This document shows positions 1 to 5,414 of a stretch of DNA of 9,074 nt, in pieces. How positions within the stretch are numbered: the stretch's first letter is position 1; each line of letters starts with the position of its first letter. This DNA is from Verrucomicrobia subdivision 3 bacterium UBA7542 (lineage in GTDB: Bacteria; Verrucomicrobiota; Verrucomicrobiia; Limisphaerales; UBA11358), in assembly GCA_002479245.1 (NCBI GenBank), contig DLMG01000311.1, positions 2,361-11,434 on the forward strand, in the 5' to 3' direction. Position numbers and translations under genes: made by a program. The notes beneath the pieces are model-generated. The model was not told the DNA's origin. It ran no database searches and saw only the letters and a list, made by a program, of their open reading frames with translations.

Positions 1-273
1 ATTTTCCAGGAGTTCAAAGGCACGGGCAACATGGAGTTGATTCTCGACCGCAAACTGTCCGACCGGCGGTTGTTCCCGGCCATTGACATTCCCAAGAGCG
101 GCACGCGCAAGGAGGAAAAACTTTTCCCGGCCAAATATCTTGAAGCCATCCGCAAATTGCGCCGCACGATGGTGGACTTGAATCCCATCGAAGCGATGGA
201 AACGCTCACCGCTGCGCTCAAGAAACACAAAACCAACGAAGAATTGCTCGCGCGGCTCGAAAAGGGCGGTTGA
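1..273 (+). CDS. rho: Transcription termination factor Rho, C-terminal end (5' truncated by window)
   Basis: The window opens inside the gene; the reading frame is open from base 1 and gives the last 90 residues. Rho is the hexameric RNA-dependent ATPase helicase that ends transcription of untranslated RNA in the cytoplasm. The visible part carries the highly conserved C-terminal signature of the family: an EFKGTGNMEL segment, then LDRKLSDRRLFPAIDI and SGTRKEE, followed by the helical tail (LEAIRKLRRTM, then PIEAMETL). The RNA-binding and Walker motifs lie upstream of the window. The frame stops with TGA 31 bases before the next gene, on the same strand, so readthrough into mtfA is likely. 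I see no clear hairpin-plus-T terminator in the short gap. The identification is very secure. Confidence 0.96.
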   Translation: MFQEFKGTGNMELILDRKLSDRRLFPAIDIPKSGTRKEEKLFPAKYLEAIRKLRRTMVDLNPIEAMETLTAALKKHKTNEELLARLEKGG

Positions 274-304
274 GCCGGAACGCGGGCGGGCGTTCGGGAC
301 TGGC

Positions 305-1126
305 ATGTTCGGATTTCTTAAAAAACGCCGCCGTGACAACATTCGGAGCCGGCCGTTCCCTTCCGAATGGCGCGACATTCTTATGCGACGTTATTCCATG
401 TATTCCCGCCTCTCGCCGGCGGATCGCCAGGAATTGGAGGGACACATTCACGTTTTCCTTGCGGAGAAACGGTTCGAAGGCTGTGGCGGGCAGGAAATCA
501 CCGATGAAGTGAGAGTGTTGATCGCGGCGCAGGCGTGCCTGTTGCTGTTGCACCGGGACACGGACTGCTACCCTCTCCTGCACAGCATCCTGGTTTATCC
601 CTCCAGCTACATCGCCAAAACGTGGCACTGGGAAAAGGATGGAAGGACGATCACCGAGGGAGATCAGTTGCGGGGAGGTGAATCCTGGCCGCATGGGACG
701 GTGGTCCTGGCGTGGGATGGGGCGATCGCCGGCGCGGTGGAACTGAACAAGAACCGGAATCTGGTCATTCATGAATTCGCCCACCAGCTTGACGAGGAGG
801 ATGGTGTCGCTGACGGCGCTCCGCTCCTGAGCGGGTCAAACTTGTGGCAAATCCACCACCGCTACCAGGCGTGGGCCAAAGTTCTGAGCGCGGAATTCCA
901 CCAACTTCGCCTCGCGGCGGAAGACGGCCGGGAGACGGTCCTGGATACCTATGGCGCCCAAAACCCGGCGGAGTTTTTCGCCGTGGCCACGGAATGTTTT
1001 TTCGAGAAGCCCGGTCAACTGAAAGAACGGCATCCGGCGTTGTATGCCGAGTTGAAGGAGTTCTACCGGCAAGACCCATTGCTCTATGCGCCAGCAAGCC
1101 CTGAAAAAAATGAATATCCGGCATGA
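305..1126 (+). CDS. mtfA: MtfA family zinc-dependent peptidase (M90)
   Basis: This 273-residue protein matches the MtfA (Mlc titration factor A) family in length and layout. Family members are cytosolic zinc metallopeptidases; in enterobacteria the founding member binds the repressor Mlc and affects the glucose phosphotransferase system. The N-terminus MFGFLKKRRR followed by PFPSEW is the usual family opening and supports the ATG at 305. The HExxH zinc motif is HEFAH at residues 156-160, followed by QLDEEDG. The later Y216 and the AEFFAV segment with E223 are where the family places its remaining active-site and zinc-binding residues. The basic start suggests no signal peptide. It lies 31 bases after rho and just before a WYL regulator. 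Mlc is not expected in this kind of bacterium, so the in vivo role here is unknown. Confidence 0.93.
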   Translation: MFGFLKKRRRDNIRSRPFPSEWRDILMRRYSMYSRLSPADRQELEGHIHVFLAEKRFEGCGGQEITDEVRVLIAAQACLLLLHRDTDCYPLLHSILVYPSSYIAKTWHWEKDGRTITEGDQLRGGESWPHGTVVLAWDGAIAGAVELNKNRNLVIHEFAHQLDEEDGVADGAPLLSGSNLWQIHHRYQAWAKVLSAEFHQLRLAAEDGRETVLDTYGAQNPAEFFAVATECFFEKPGQLKERHPALYAELKEFYRQDPLLYAPASPEKNEYPA

Positions 1127-1145
1127 GAACAAATCCCAACCGGGA

Positions 1146-2126
1146 ATGACGACGATAGAATCGCTGCGGTCTCGTCCGCCTTTGGAGCGGATGTTGCGCA
1201 TCCATCAGGCGCTTCAGTCCGGCAAATTCCCCAACGCCTCCACGCTGGCGCTCGAAATCGAAGTTGCCACCAAGACAATCCATCGCGATATCGAGTTCAT
1301 GCGCGACCGGCTTGGCCTGCCGGTGGAATACGACAGCGCGCGCATCGGCTATCATTATACCGAGGAAGTCAGCGCCTTCCCGAACATCCAGATTACCGAG
1401 GGCGAACTTTTTGCGCTCATCGTCGCCGAAAAGGCGCTCCAGCAATATCGCGGCACGAGCTTCGAGAAACCCATTCTCAGCGCCATCCGGAAAATGGAGC
1501 AGTCGCTGCCCGACACCATTTCGCTCAACCTCGCCGACATCGAGCAGACGATTTCCTTCCGCACCCGCGCCGAGCCGATTTTGAATCTCGAAATTTTCGA
1601 CACGCTGGCCCGGGCCGCCGCGCACCGGCAACAAATTGAGCTGGCCTACCGCAAACCGGGGCGAAAGGAAACCGAGCCGCGTCTCGTTGACCCGTATCAT
1701 TTGGCGAACATCAACGGCGAATGGTATCTGTTCGCCTACGACCACGCGCGCAGGGACATCCGCACCTTCGTGCCCGCGCGCGTGCAATCCGTGAAGCTGA
1801 CGGGCCAAACCTTCGAGCGCCCGCAAAAGTTCTCGCTCGAAAAACGTTTGCGCGACAGCTTCGGCGTCCACTCCGGCGAAGGCGAATATGAAGTCGTCAT
1901 CCGTTTCAATGCGCGCGCCGCCGATTATGTGCGCGAAAAGAAATGGCACGAATCGCAGCAACTGCGCGAATTGAAGGGCAGGGGAGTGGAATTGAGAATG
2001 AAACTCTCCAGCCTGATGGAAATCGAACGTTGGATTTTGAGCTGGGGCGGCGACGCGAAAGTTTTGAAGCCGCGGGAATTGGCGGAAGCCGTGAAATCCG
2101 CAGCGCGGAAAATCATTGTCGGATAG
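1146..2126 (+). CDS. WYL domain-containing HTH transcriptional regulator
   Basis: This is a probable DNA-binding regulator of the YafY/PafBC-like WYL class. Counting from the ATG at 1146 (326 residues), residues about 12-60 form a winged helix-turn-helix (PPLERMLRIHQAL, then ATKTIHRDIEFMRDRLG). Residues about 150-215 form the WYL ligand-sensing domain, with the name motif in NGEWYLFAYDH (W193, Y194, L195). Residues about 245-325 are the C-terminal WCX extension. The frame is also open from ATGs at 1086 and 1110, which would overlap mtfA. I chose 1146 because it leaves a 19-base gap and begins just before the HTH; no start has a strong Shine-Dalgarno. WYL proteins sense nucleic acids or nucleotides and often sit beside phage-defence genes. 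Here the gene converges on the restriction operon, so a regulatory link is possible but unproven. Confidence 0.9.
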   Translation: MTTIESLRSRPPLERMLRIHQALQSGKFPNASTLALEIEVATKTIHRDIEFMRDRLGLPVEYDSARIGYHYTEEVSAFPNIQITEGELFALIVAEKALQQYRGTSFEKPILSAIRKMEQSLPDTISLNLADIEQTISFRTRAEPILNLEIFDTLARAAAHRQQIELAYRKPGRKETEPRLVDPYHLANINGEWYLFAYDHARRDIRTFVPARVQSVKLTGQTFERPQKFSLEKRLRDSFGVHSGEGEYEVVIRFNARAADYVREKKWHESQQLRELKGRGVELRMKLSSLMEIERWILSWGGDAKVLKPRELAEAVKSAARKIIVG

Positions 2127-2224
2127 ACCGCCAATCACTTCCTTGAAGGACAGGACAGGGCAGGCCGGTTTGATGCATTCCGGGGAATCGTTGCGGACGT
2201 TGTTTACCAGTTTGGAGACGCGGT

Positions 2225-2740
2225 CTAAGCCGGAAGCAACTCGCAGCCGTGGACAAACCGGCTGACTGGACGGGATTTCCGCAAAACGGTTGTAGCGGCG
2301 TTCTGTGAACGCCGGGTTCTCAAATTCTCACTGGCAATCCGGCGGTCGCAGACCGCCGCTACAGTTCGCGGCACCTGCGGCAACGGCTGACCGACTTTGA
2401 AACTTTCCGGCAGGTCGCGGAACAGGGCAGGCCGTTCCCGGGCCAGCACGCCGGCCAGCCAATGGCGCATGAACATCAGAATGAATTCGCGCTGACGCCA
2501 GCACTGAAATTGTTGTTGTGACTCGGCACGTGGCGTAGCTTTACGTGCCCAGAAGGGATGATGGGCAAACACCACCTCGGCGCGGTGGGCGAGTTTGTCC
2601 GCGAACGCTTCCGGGATGGGCGTCCGAAAATAATCGCGCGCCTCGTCGAGGATGCGCCAGGCCAGATACAGCGGACAATAACTGGTTTTTTGTTCAAACA
2701 AACCAACCGGGGCATACTTTTTCCGATTCGAGTGATTCAT
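2225..2740 (-). CDS. Small protein of unknown function (TSYCPxYLAW family), invaded by palindromic repeats
   Basis: I cannot name a function. The reading frame gives 171 residues from the ATG at 2740. The family-like core is residues 1-62, with TSYCPLYLAWRI and DEARDYFRTPIPEAF, and residues 84-121, with FMRHWLAGVLARERPALF and GQPLP. Two stretches look foreign: residues about 64-72 are encoded by a small GTAGCTTT hairpin repeat (2525-2549), and residues about 126-150 by a 73-base double-hairpin repeat (2291-2363). The original protein probably ended near residue 121, with the tail added by the repeat, or the gene is decaying. Its first 42 residues are related to a truncated ORF at 3527-3655. 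No membrane segment or signal peptide is seen. The Y-C-P and W residues are conserved between the two copies. Similar small genes are, as far as I recall, frequent in Verrucomicrobiota. Confidence 0.6.
   Translation of the reverse strand: MNHSNRKKYAPVGLFEQKTSYCPLYLAWRILDEARDYFRTPIPEAFADKLAHRAEVVFAHHPFWARKATPRAESQQQFQCWRQREFILMFMRHWLAGVLARERPALFRDLPESFKVGQPLPQVPRTVAAVCDRRIASENLRTRRSQNAATTVLRKSRPVSRFVHGCELLPA
2291..2363. repeat. Double-hairpin palindromic repeat with 10-bp terminal inverted repeats
   Basis: This 73-base element begins with TGTAGCGGCG and ends with its exact reverse complement CGCCGCTACA. Inside are two perfect hairpins: CGGCGTTC-TGT-GAACGCCG (2296-2314) and CGGCGGTC-GCA-GACCGCCG (2340-2358), each an 8-bp stem with a 3-base loop, joined by an AT-richer spacer. 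This architecture (twin stems within an outer inverted repeat) resembles REP/BIME or small MITE-like elements that are dispersed in many copies. Here it lies inside the 3' part of the ORF at 2225-2740. The structure is directly visible; copy number elsewhere in the genome cannot be judged from this window. Confidence 0.85.
2525..2549. repeat. Short palindromic element, GTAGCTTT type, inside the small ORF
   Basis: GGCACG and CGTGCC form a perfect 6-bp stem around a loop containing GGCGTAGCTTTA. The loop core GTAGCTTT followed by A/G-CG recurs at 2851-2873, so these appear to be two members of one small repeat family. This copy is in frame within the ORF at 2225-2740 and splits its conserved N-terminal block from the FMRHWLAG block. 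Confidence 0.55.
2614..2685. repeat. 72-bp imperfect direct repeat, copy A (partner at 3532-3603)
   Basis: These 72 bases match 3532-3603 with six substitutions and no gap by direct comparison. The tract encodes, on the minus strand, the TSYCPxYLAWRI...DEARDYFRTPI block of the small unknown protein. Outside the tract the two copies diverge quickly, both in the first codons of the gene and beyond PI. It is a gene-internal duplication and could serve as a site for recombination. Confidence 0.85.
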
Positions 2741-2754
2741 GGCTTTCTTTTTTT

Positions 2755-2786
2755 AACTCTCAACATTCAACTCTCAACTCTCAACC
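2755..2786. repeat. Short imperfect AACTCTC tandem string
   Basis: The AACTCTC unit occurs three times here, with a CAACATTC variant between the first and second, immediately upstream (minus strand) of the small gene starting at 2740. It belongs to the repeat-rich gap 2741-2939 between that gene and the PH-domain gene. No coding frame or clear promoter stands out in this gap. The string might mark the end of a mobile or recombining unit. Confidence 0.5.
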
Positions 2787-2830
2787 AGTGCAATCCGTGA
2801 CCGGCTCGTAACGTTTTGCCTGTCCTGCGC

Positions 2831-2884
2831 TCGACTCTCGACTTCTTGTCGCGCCGTAGCTTTGCGAAGGCGGATCGACTCTCG
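2831..2884. repeat. GTAGCTTT palindromic element flanked by 10-bp direct repeats
   Basis: TCGACTCTCG occurs at 2831-2840 and again at 2875-2884. Between them lies an element with a CGCC/GGCG stem and the GTAGCTTTGCG core at 2851-2873, similar to the hairpin at 2525-2549. Direct repeats around a small palindrome could be target-site duplications from insertion of a miniature element. Since nearby sequence is also rich in CTCGAC/ACTCTC strings, chance or slippage is a real alternative. Confidence 0.5.
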
Positions 2885-2939
2885 TCTGGTGATGTTTCAT
2901 GCGCTCAATTTTATTTCAATCGGTGCGACAATGGCTGTC

Positions 2940-3521
2940 CTACCCTTTGGGCATAAAACGCGAGTTGTCATCGGGTGGCGGAGTGGAAACTTTATTGGCT
3001 GGCGGGACCGGCCTTTTCGCATTGTTCACGGCCTGTTGCAAAGTCGCATGAAAGTTTTGCGGTGAGCCGATGTATCGCAATGGGAAACGAAGCCCTCCTA
3101 CGCTGGTTACGATCACCGTGCCATAGCCGAAAACACGCCCAAGCAAGGGCTCGACAATGATGATTGCTTCCACGTTTTCGAGTGGAAGTTCACCAGACAC
3201 CCGCATCACAAATCCCGTTCGATAAATCAGCCGCCGATCTGTGAGTGTGATCTTTGATTTCAAATATGCCGCCCAAGTCACAAGCAGGAGCGGCAGACCG
3301 ACACATATTTCCGGCAGAAAAACAATGAGGAAAAACAAACCGCCGATGGATCTGGCGGGTTGTGGATTGAGTTGGCTCATCATATTGCTCATCAAATGAA
3401 CGAGAAACAGCACGGGCAATGTTGCCAGTATCAGAAAAACCAACACAAGCAAGGGCAGGATAAACATTCCCCAATGCAGTCGCTCTTGAGCGAGTATAAT
3501 TTCTTTCTGGTTATCGTTCAT
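2940..3521 (-). CDS. Two-TM bacterial PH (bPH2/YdbS-like) domain membrane protein
   Basis: This 193-residue protein has two hydrophobic segments, about residues 18-42 (FILPLLVLVFLILATLPV) and 59-85, and then a domain at about 86-165 that fits the bacterial pleckstrin-homology type 2 fold. The characteristic pieces are LKSKITLTDRRLIYRTGF, LPLENVEAIIIVEPLLGRVFGYG and TVIVTSVGG. The Pro/Asp-rich tail is probably disordered. The domain should face the cytoplasm at the inner membrane; the substrate or partner is unknown. The ATG at 3521 follows an AGGAA ribosome site that overlaps the stop codon of the upstream 42-residue ORF, so translation is probably coupled to that ORF and perhaps to the NTPase before it. 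It could be an unrelated housekeeping membrane protein that happens to sit here. Confidence 0.85.
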   Translation of the reverse strand: MNDNQKEIILAQERLHWGMFILPLLVLVFLILATLPVLFLVHLMSNMMSQLNPQPARSIGGLFFLIVFLPEICVGLPLLLVTWAAYLKSKITLTDRRLIYRTGFVMRVSGELPLENVEAIIIVEPLLGRVFGYGTVIVTSVGGLRFPLRYIGSPQNFHATLQQAVNNAKRPVPPANKVSTPPPDDNSRFMPKG

Positions 3522-3523
3522 AA

Positions 3524-3528
3524 TTCCT
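3524..3528 (-). promoter_or_regulatory. Ribosome binding site of the PH-domain gene, overlapping an upstream stop codon
   Basis: On the minus strand the bases read TAGGAATTATG: the TAG stop of the 42-residue ORF shares bases with the AGGAA Shine-Dalgarno, followed by the ATG at 3521. This geometry typically couples initiation to termination of the upstream frame. Confidence 0.6.
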
Positions 3529-3655
3529 AGCGGATGGGTGTCCGAAAATAATCGCGCGCCTCATCCACGATGCGCCAAGCCAGATACATCGGACAATAAC
3601 TGGTCTGCCGTTCAAATTCCGTCACCGACGCGTAAATTTTTCGCGGCTGTTTCAT
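3527..3655 (-). pseudogene. Truncated copy of the TSYCPxYLAW family gene (42 residues)
   Basis: The ORF from the ATG at 3655 encodes 42 residues with the same order of conserved blocks as the gene at 2225-2740: a basic start, then KIYASV, FERQTSYCPMYLAWRI and DEARDYFRTPI. It ends abruptly with Arg-stop where the other copy continues with PEAFADKL. It starts 10 bases after the NTPase stop codon and ends at the ribosome site of the PH-domain gene. An in-frame extension to 3709 would run inside the NTPase gene and is less likely. It is most simply a relic left by recombination or insertion that brought the PH-domain gene next to it. It could still be translated as a short leader that couples PH-domain expression to the NTPase. 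Confidence 0.65.
3532..3603. repeat. 72-bp imperfect direct repeat, copy B (partner at 2614-2685)
   Basis: This is the second copy of the tract at 2614-2685, with six substitutions. It lies wholly inside the truncated ORF 3527-3655. The left boundary of similarity coincides with the stop codon and ribosome site of the PH-domain gene, marking a probable junction. Confidence 0.85.
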
Positions 3656-3665
3656 GGGTTCAATC

Positions 3666-5273
3666 CTATCCAAAAATCTGCTCCTTCTTTTCACCGCGGC
3701 GGCAGGCATCGCGGTTGGGAATCGCCCATTTTAACCCTTCATCCCCAATTTGCTGCATGTCGGGATCATCGCTTTTTTTGAGTTTTTCAAAACGGTCAAC
3801 CCACTGTTGATAGTAACCGGACATTTCACCCGACCAGCTAAATCCGTCGCCTTGAGTTGCATACATGACCTCGGCATGTTTATACCCTTTTTGTAATGCA
3901 GCTTTTGCGAAAGTGCCCCAATTCACTGAAGTTGGGTCGCCTGCAAGAAGATTCAGGTGATACCTCTGAAGCTCAGCATTCGCTAAAAGATAGGTATAAA
4001 GGCTCAAATCACCACCAACCAGAATTGCCGGCAAATCAGAATGGAAAAGGCCTTTGCAAAACGGTAAAAGAATCTTTCGCTGTTCGTAAGTGAGACAATC
4101 GACCAATTCATGCAAATGCCTGTCGCTTCGCATTAGCAAATGCGTCGTTTGTGGCAGAACATCTCTCAATACCTCGAAAGCGATAGAAGGATCCTTCTTG
4201 AGAATAATTGGCAGGTTGTGCAGATACAAGTCCCGCTCGTGGGCATCAGACGTGAGCATTTCAGTAAGACTTTCTACAACTGCTGTACGCCAAAGACCTT
4301 GCAAGGAAGCCGCCAAAAGAATTCTTGCATCGCTGCTTACATAACGCTGCATGAAACTCCCGAGGTCGCGAAGTAAAATATCACCGGAAAGTAATCCCTC
4401 GCCTAATGATTCGATCGTGGCAAGTGTCAAGGAGACTGCCAACCCAGGGCGACCTCGTGCCTGCTGGACTGCAATGCGTATAAACGCATCGTTCGGAAGC
4501 ATTTTGCGAATTGCTGCAACTTCTTTGACAATTGCTGCAATTTCCTTGCGTGGCAATTCTTCCAGTTCAAGGACATTGTCGGGACGAATCTGAAGCGTTA
4601 GTTGGATGTCATCTTTTTCAAATGGCCAGCAGACAGCAACGATTCGAAAGTGAAGATTGTGCATCATTCGTGCATGACACAACCTTTTTACGACCTCTAG
4701 CCGCGCCCACGCATCATCTACAATTACTATTTCAGGACAAGCCGCAGTTACAGCCGCCACAGCCACATCGGGATCGGATGTTAGAAGAAATTTGGCGTTC
4801 GCTTTTCTAGCAAATTCTGTCAGAAGAAAAGTCTTTCCTGTGCCGGGCTGCCCAACTACCAGCGCATCGCTTTTCACTGCGCAAAGAAACTCAATCTCTT
4901 TGTCACGGCAACGGATAGAAATTGGAGCGCTTGCCCTAGTTTCAAGTGGTATTGAATACAAAGCTGGCGGCGAAATCTTGGCGTTCAGATCGTCCAGCCG
5001 AATTGTAAGATCGTCAGCAACAGAGTAAATTTGTCCTGCCAATGCTGAAAGTTGTGGGCCAATTTCAGCCAGTTGTGAAAGTAAATCCGTTTTACAGGAA
5101 TTGATTTCTGAAATTAACTGTAATTGGTCTTTCCGACGAAGCCATTCCAGATACTTACCGATTACATCTTGCGAATTAAGATGCTGCAAAATGTCGCGCC
5201 CACCTGTCTCGCCTCGCAGCCATGCAAGCAGGCCAAGGATCATTCCAAGCCCTGATATAGGATCAACTATCAT
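3666..5273 (-). CDS. STAND/AAA-like P-loop NTPase coupled to the restriction-modification operon
   Basis: The protein has 535 residues. Residues 5-20 are hydrophobic (ISGLGMILGLLAWL), possibly a membrane-contacting helix. Residues about 40-105 look like a helical or coiled region. Then comes a P-loop NTPase core: Walker A GQPGTGKT (141-148), Walker B EIVIVDD (181-187), a likely sensor strand RIVAVCWPFE (210-219) and ARGRPGLA (272-279), placed like the GxP motif of STAND ATPases. The rest (about 300-535) is helical with no motif I recognise. The ATG at 5273 overlaps the stop of the preceding 44-residue ORF (ATGA) and has a GGAAGG site 6 bases upstream, so it is translationally coupled to the restriction genes. 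By eye it is more AT-rich than the flanking genes, suggesting separate acquisition. STAND NTPases commonly act as phage sensors and effectors; that role here is inferred from context only. Confidence 0.75.
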   Translation of the reverse strand: MIVDPISGLGMILGLLAWLRGETGGRDILQHLNSQDVIGKYLEWLRRKDQLQLISEINSCKTDLLSQLAEIGPQLSALAGQIYSVADDLTIRLDDLNAKISPPALYSIPLETRASAPISIRCRDKEIEFLCAVKSDALVVGQPGTGKTFLLTEFARKANAKFLLTSDPDVAVAAVTAACPEIVIVDDAWARLEVVKRLCHARMMHNLHFRIVAVCWPFEKDDIQLTLQIRPDNVLELEELPRKEIAAIVKEVAAIRKMLPNDAFIRIAVQQARGRPGLAVSLTLATIESLGEGLLSGDILLRDLGSFMQRYVSSDARILLAASLQGLWRTAVVESLTEMLTSDAHERDLYLHNLPIILKKDPSIAFEVLRDVLPQTTHLLMRSDRHLHELVDCLTYEQRKILLPFCKGLFHSDLPAILVGGDLSLYTYLLANAELQRYHLNLLAGDPTSVNWGTFAKAALQKGYKHAEVMYATQGDGFSWSGEMSGYYQQWVDRFEKLKKSDDPDMQQIGDEGLKWAIPNRDACRRGEKKEQIFG

Positions 5274-5404
5274 GTTACACCTTCCACAATCTTGATTTCG
5301 GCGGGGTTGAGGGCGTAAAGGTCATAGACCAGGGCGTCAATCTGGCGGTCCAAGCCGTCGCAGCGGTTGGTGTAAAAATCCCGGTCGTTCTGAGTCGCGG
5401 TCAT
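5270..5404 (-). CDS. 44-residue relic: C-terminus of a type IIG restriction-methylase
   Basis: The product is 44 residues, ending LDRQIDALVYDLYALNPAEI and then KIVEG. This closely follows the extreme C-terminus of Eco57I-like type IIG restriction enzymes and related methylases, which end in a (D)RxIDxLVYELYGLTxEEIxIVE pattern. No catalytic domain is present. A strong GGAG site lies 5 bases before the ATG at 5404, ten bases after the methyltransferase stop, and its own stop overlaps the ATG of the NTPase. The ORF is thus likely translated, and it may persist because it couples NTPase translation to the methyltransferase. The matching N-terminal part of such an enzyme lies at 8463-8999. An upstream in-frame extension to 5476 would run inside the methyltransferase gene and is unlikely. 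Confidence 0.7.
   Translation of the reverse strand: MTATQNDRDFYTNRCDGLDRQIDALVYDLYALNPAEIKIVEGVT
5280..5285 (-). promoter_or_regulatory. Ribosome binding site of the NTPase gene
   Basis: GGAAGG on the minus strand lies 6 bases before the ATG at 5273, inside the last codons of the 44-residue ORF. It decides the NTPase start and, with the ATGA overlap, indicates coupled translation. Confidence 0.65.
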
Positions 5405-5409
5405 GATTT

Positions 5410-5413
5410 CTCC
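5410..5413 (-). promoter_or_regulatory. Ribosome binding site of the 44-residue ORF
   Basis: GGAG lies 5 bases upstream of the ATG at 5404 and just after the TGA stop of the methyltransferase (TGATGGAGAAATCATG). It argues that the short C-terminal relic is still translated rather than being inert debris. Confidence 0.65.
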
Positions 5414-5414
5414 A

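Noticed and set aside
765..2138. Long minus-strand open frame (457 codons) opposite mtfA and the WYL gene
   Set aside because: It is the antisense of two confidently identified genes, its translation shows no domain, and GC-rich codon bias on the plus strand explains the lack of stops.
2127..2224. Rho-independent terminator between the convergent genes
   Set aside because: I looked for a GC-rich hairpin followed by a T run on either strand and found only weak complementarity (CCTTGAAGG).
2173..2265. Short plus-strand ORF of 30 codons after the WYL gene
   Set aside because: No ribosome site or family resemblance, and it overlaps the tail of the minus-strand small gene; chance is the simplest reading.
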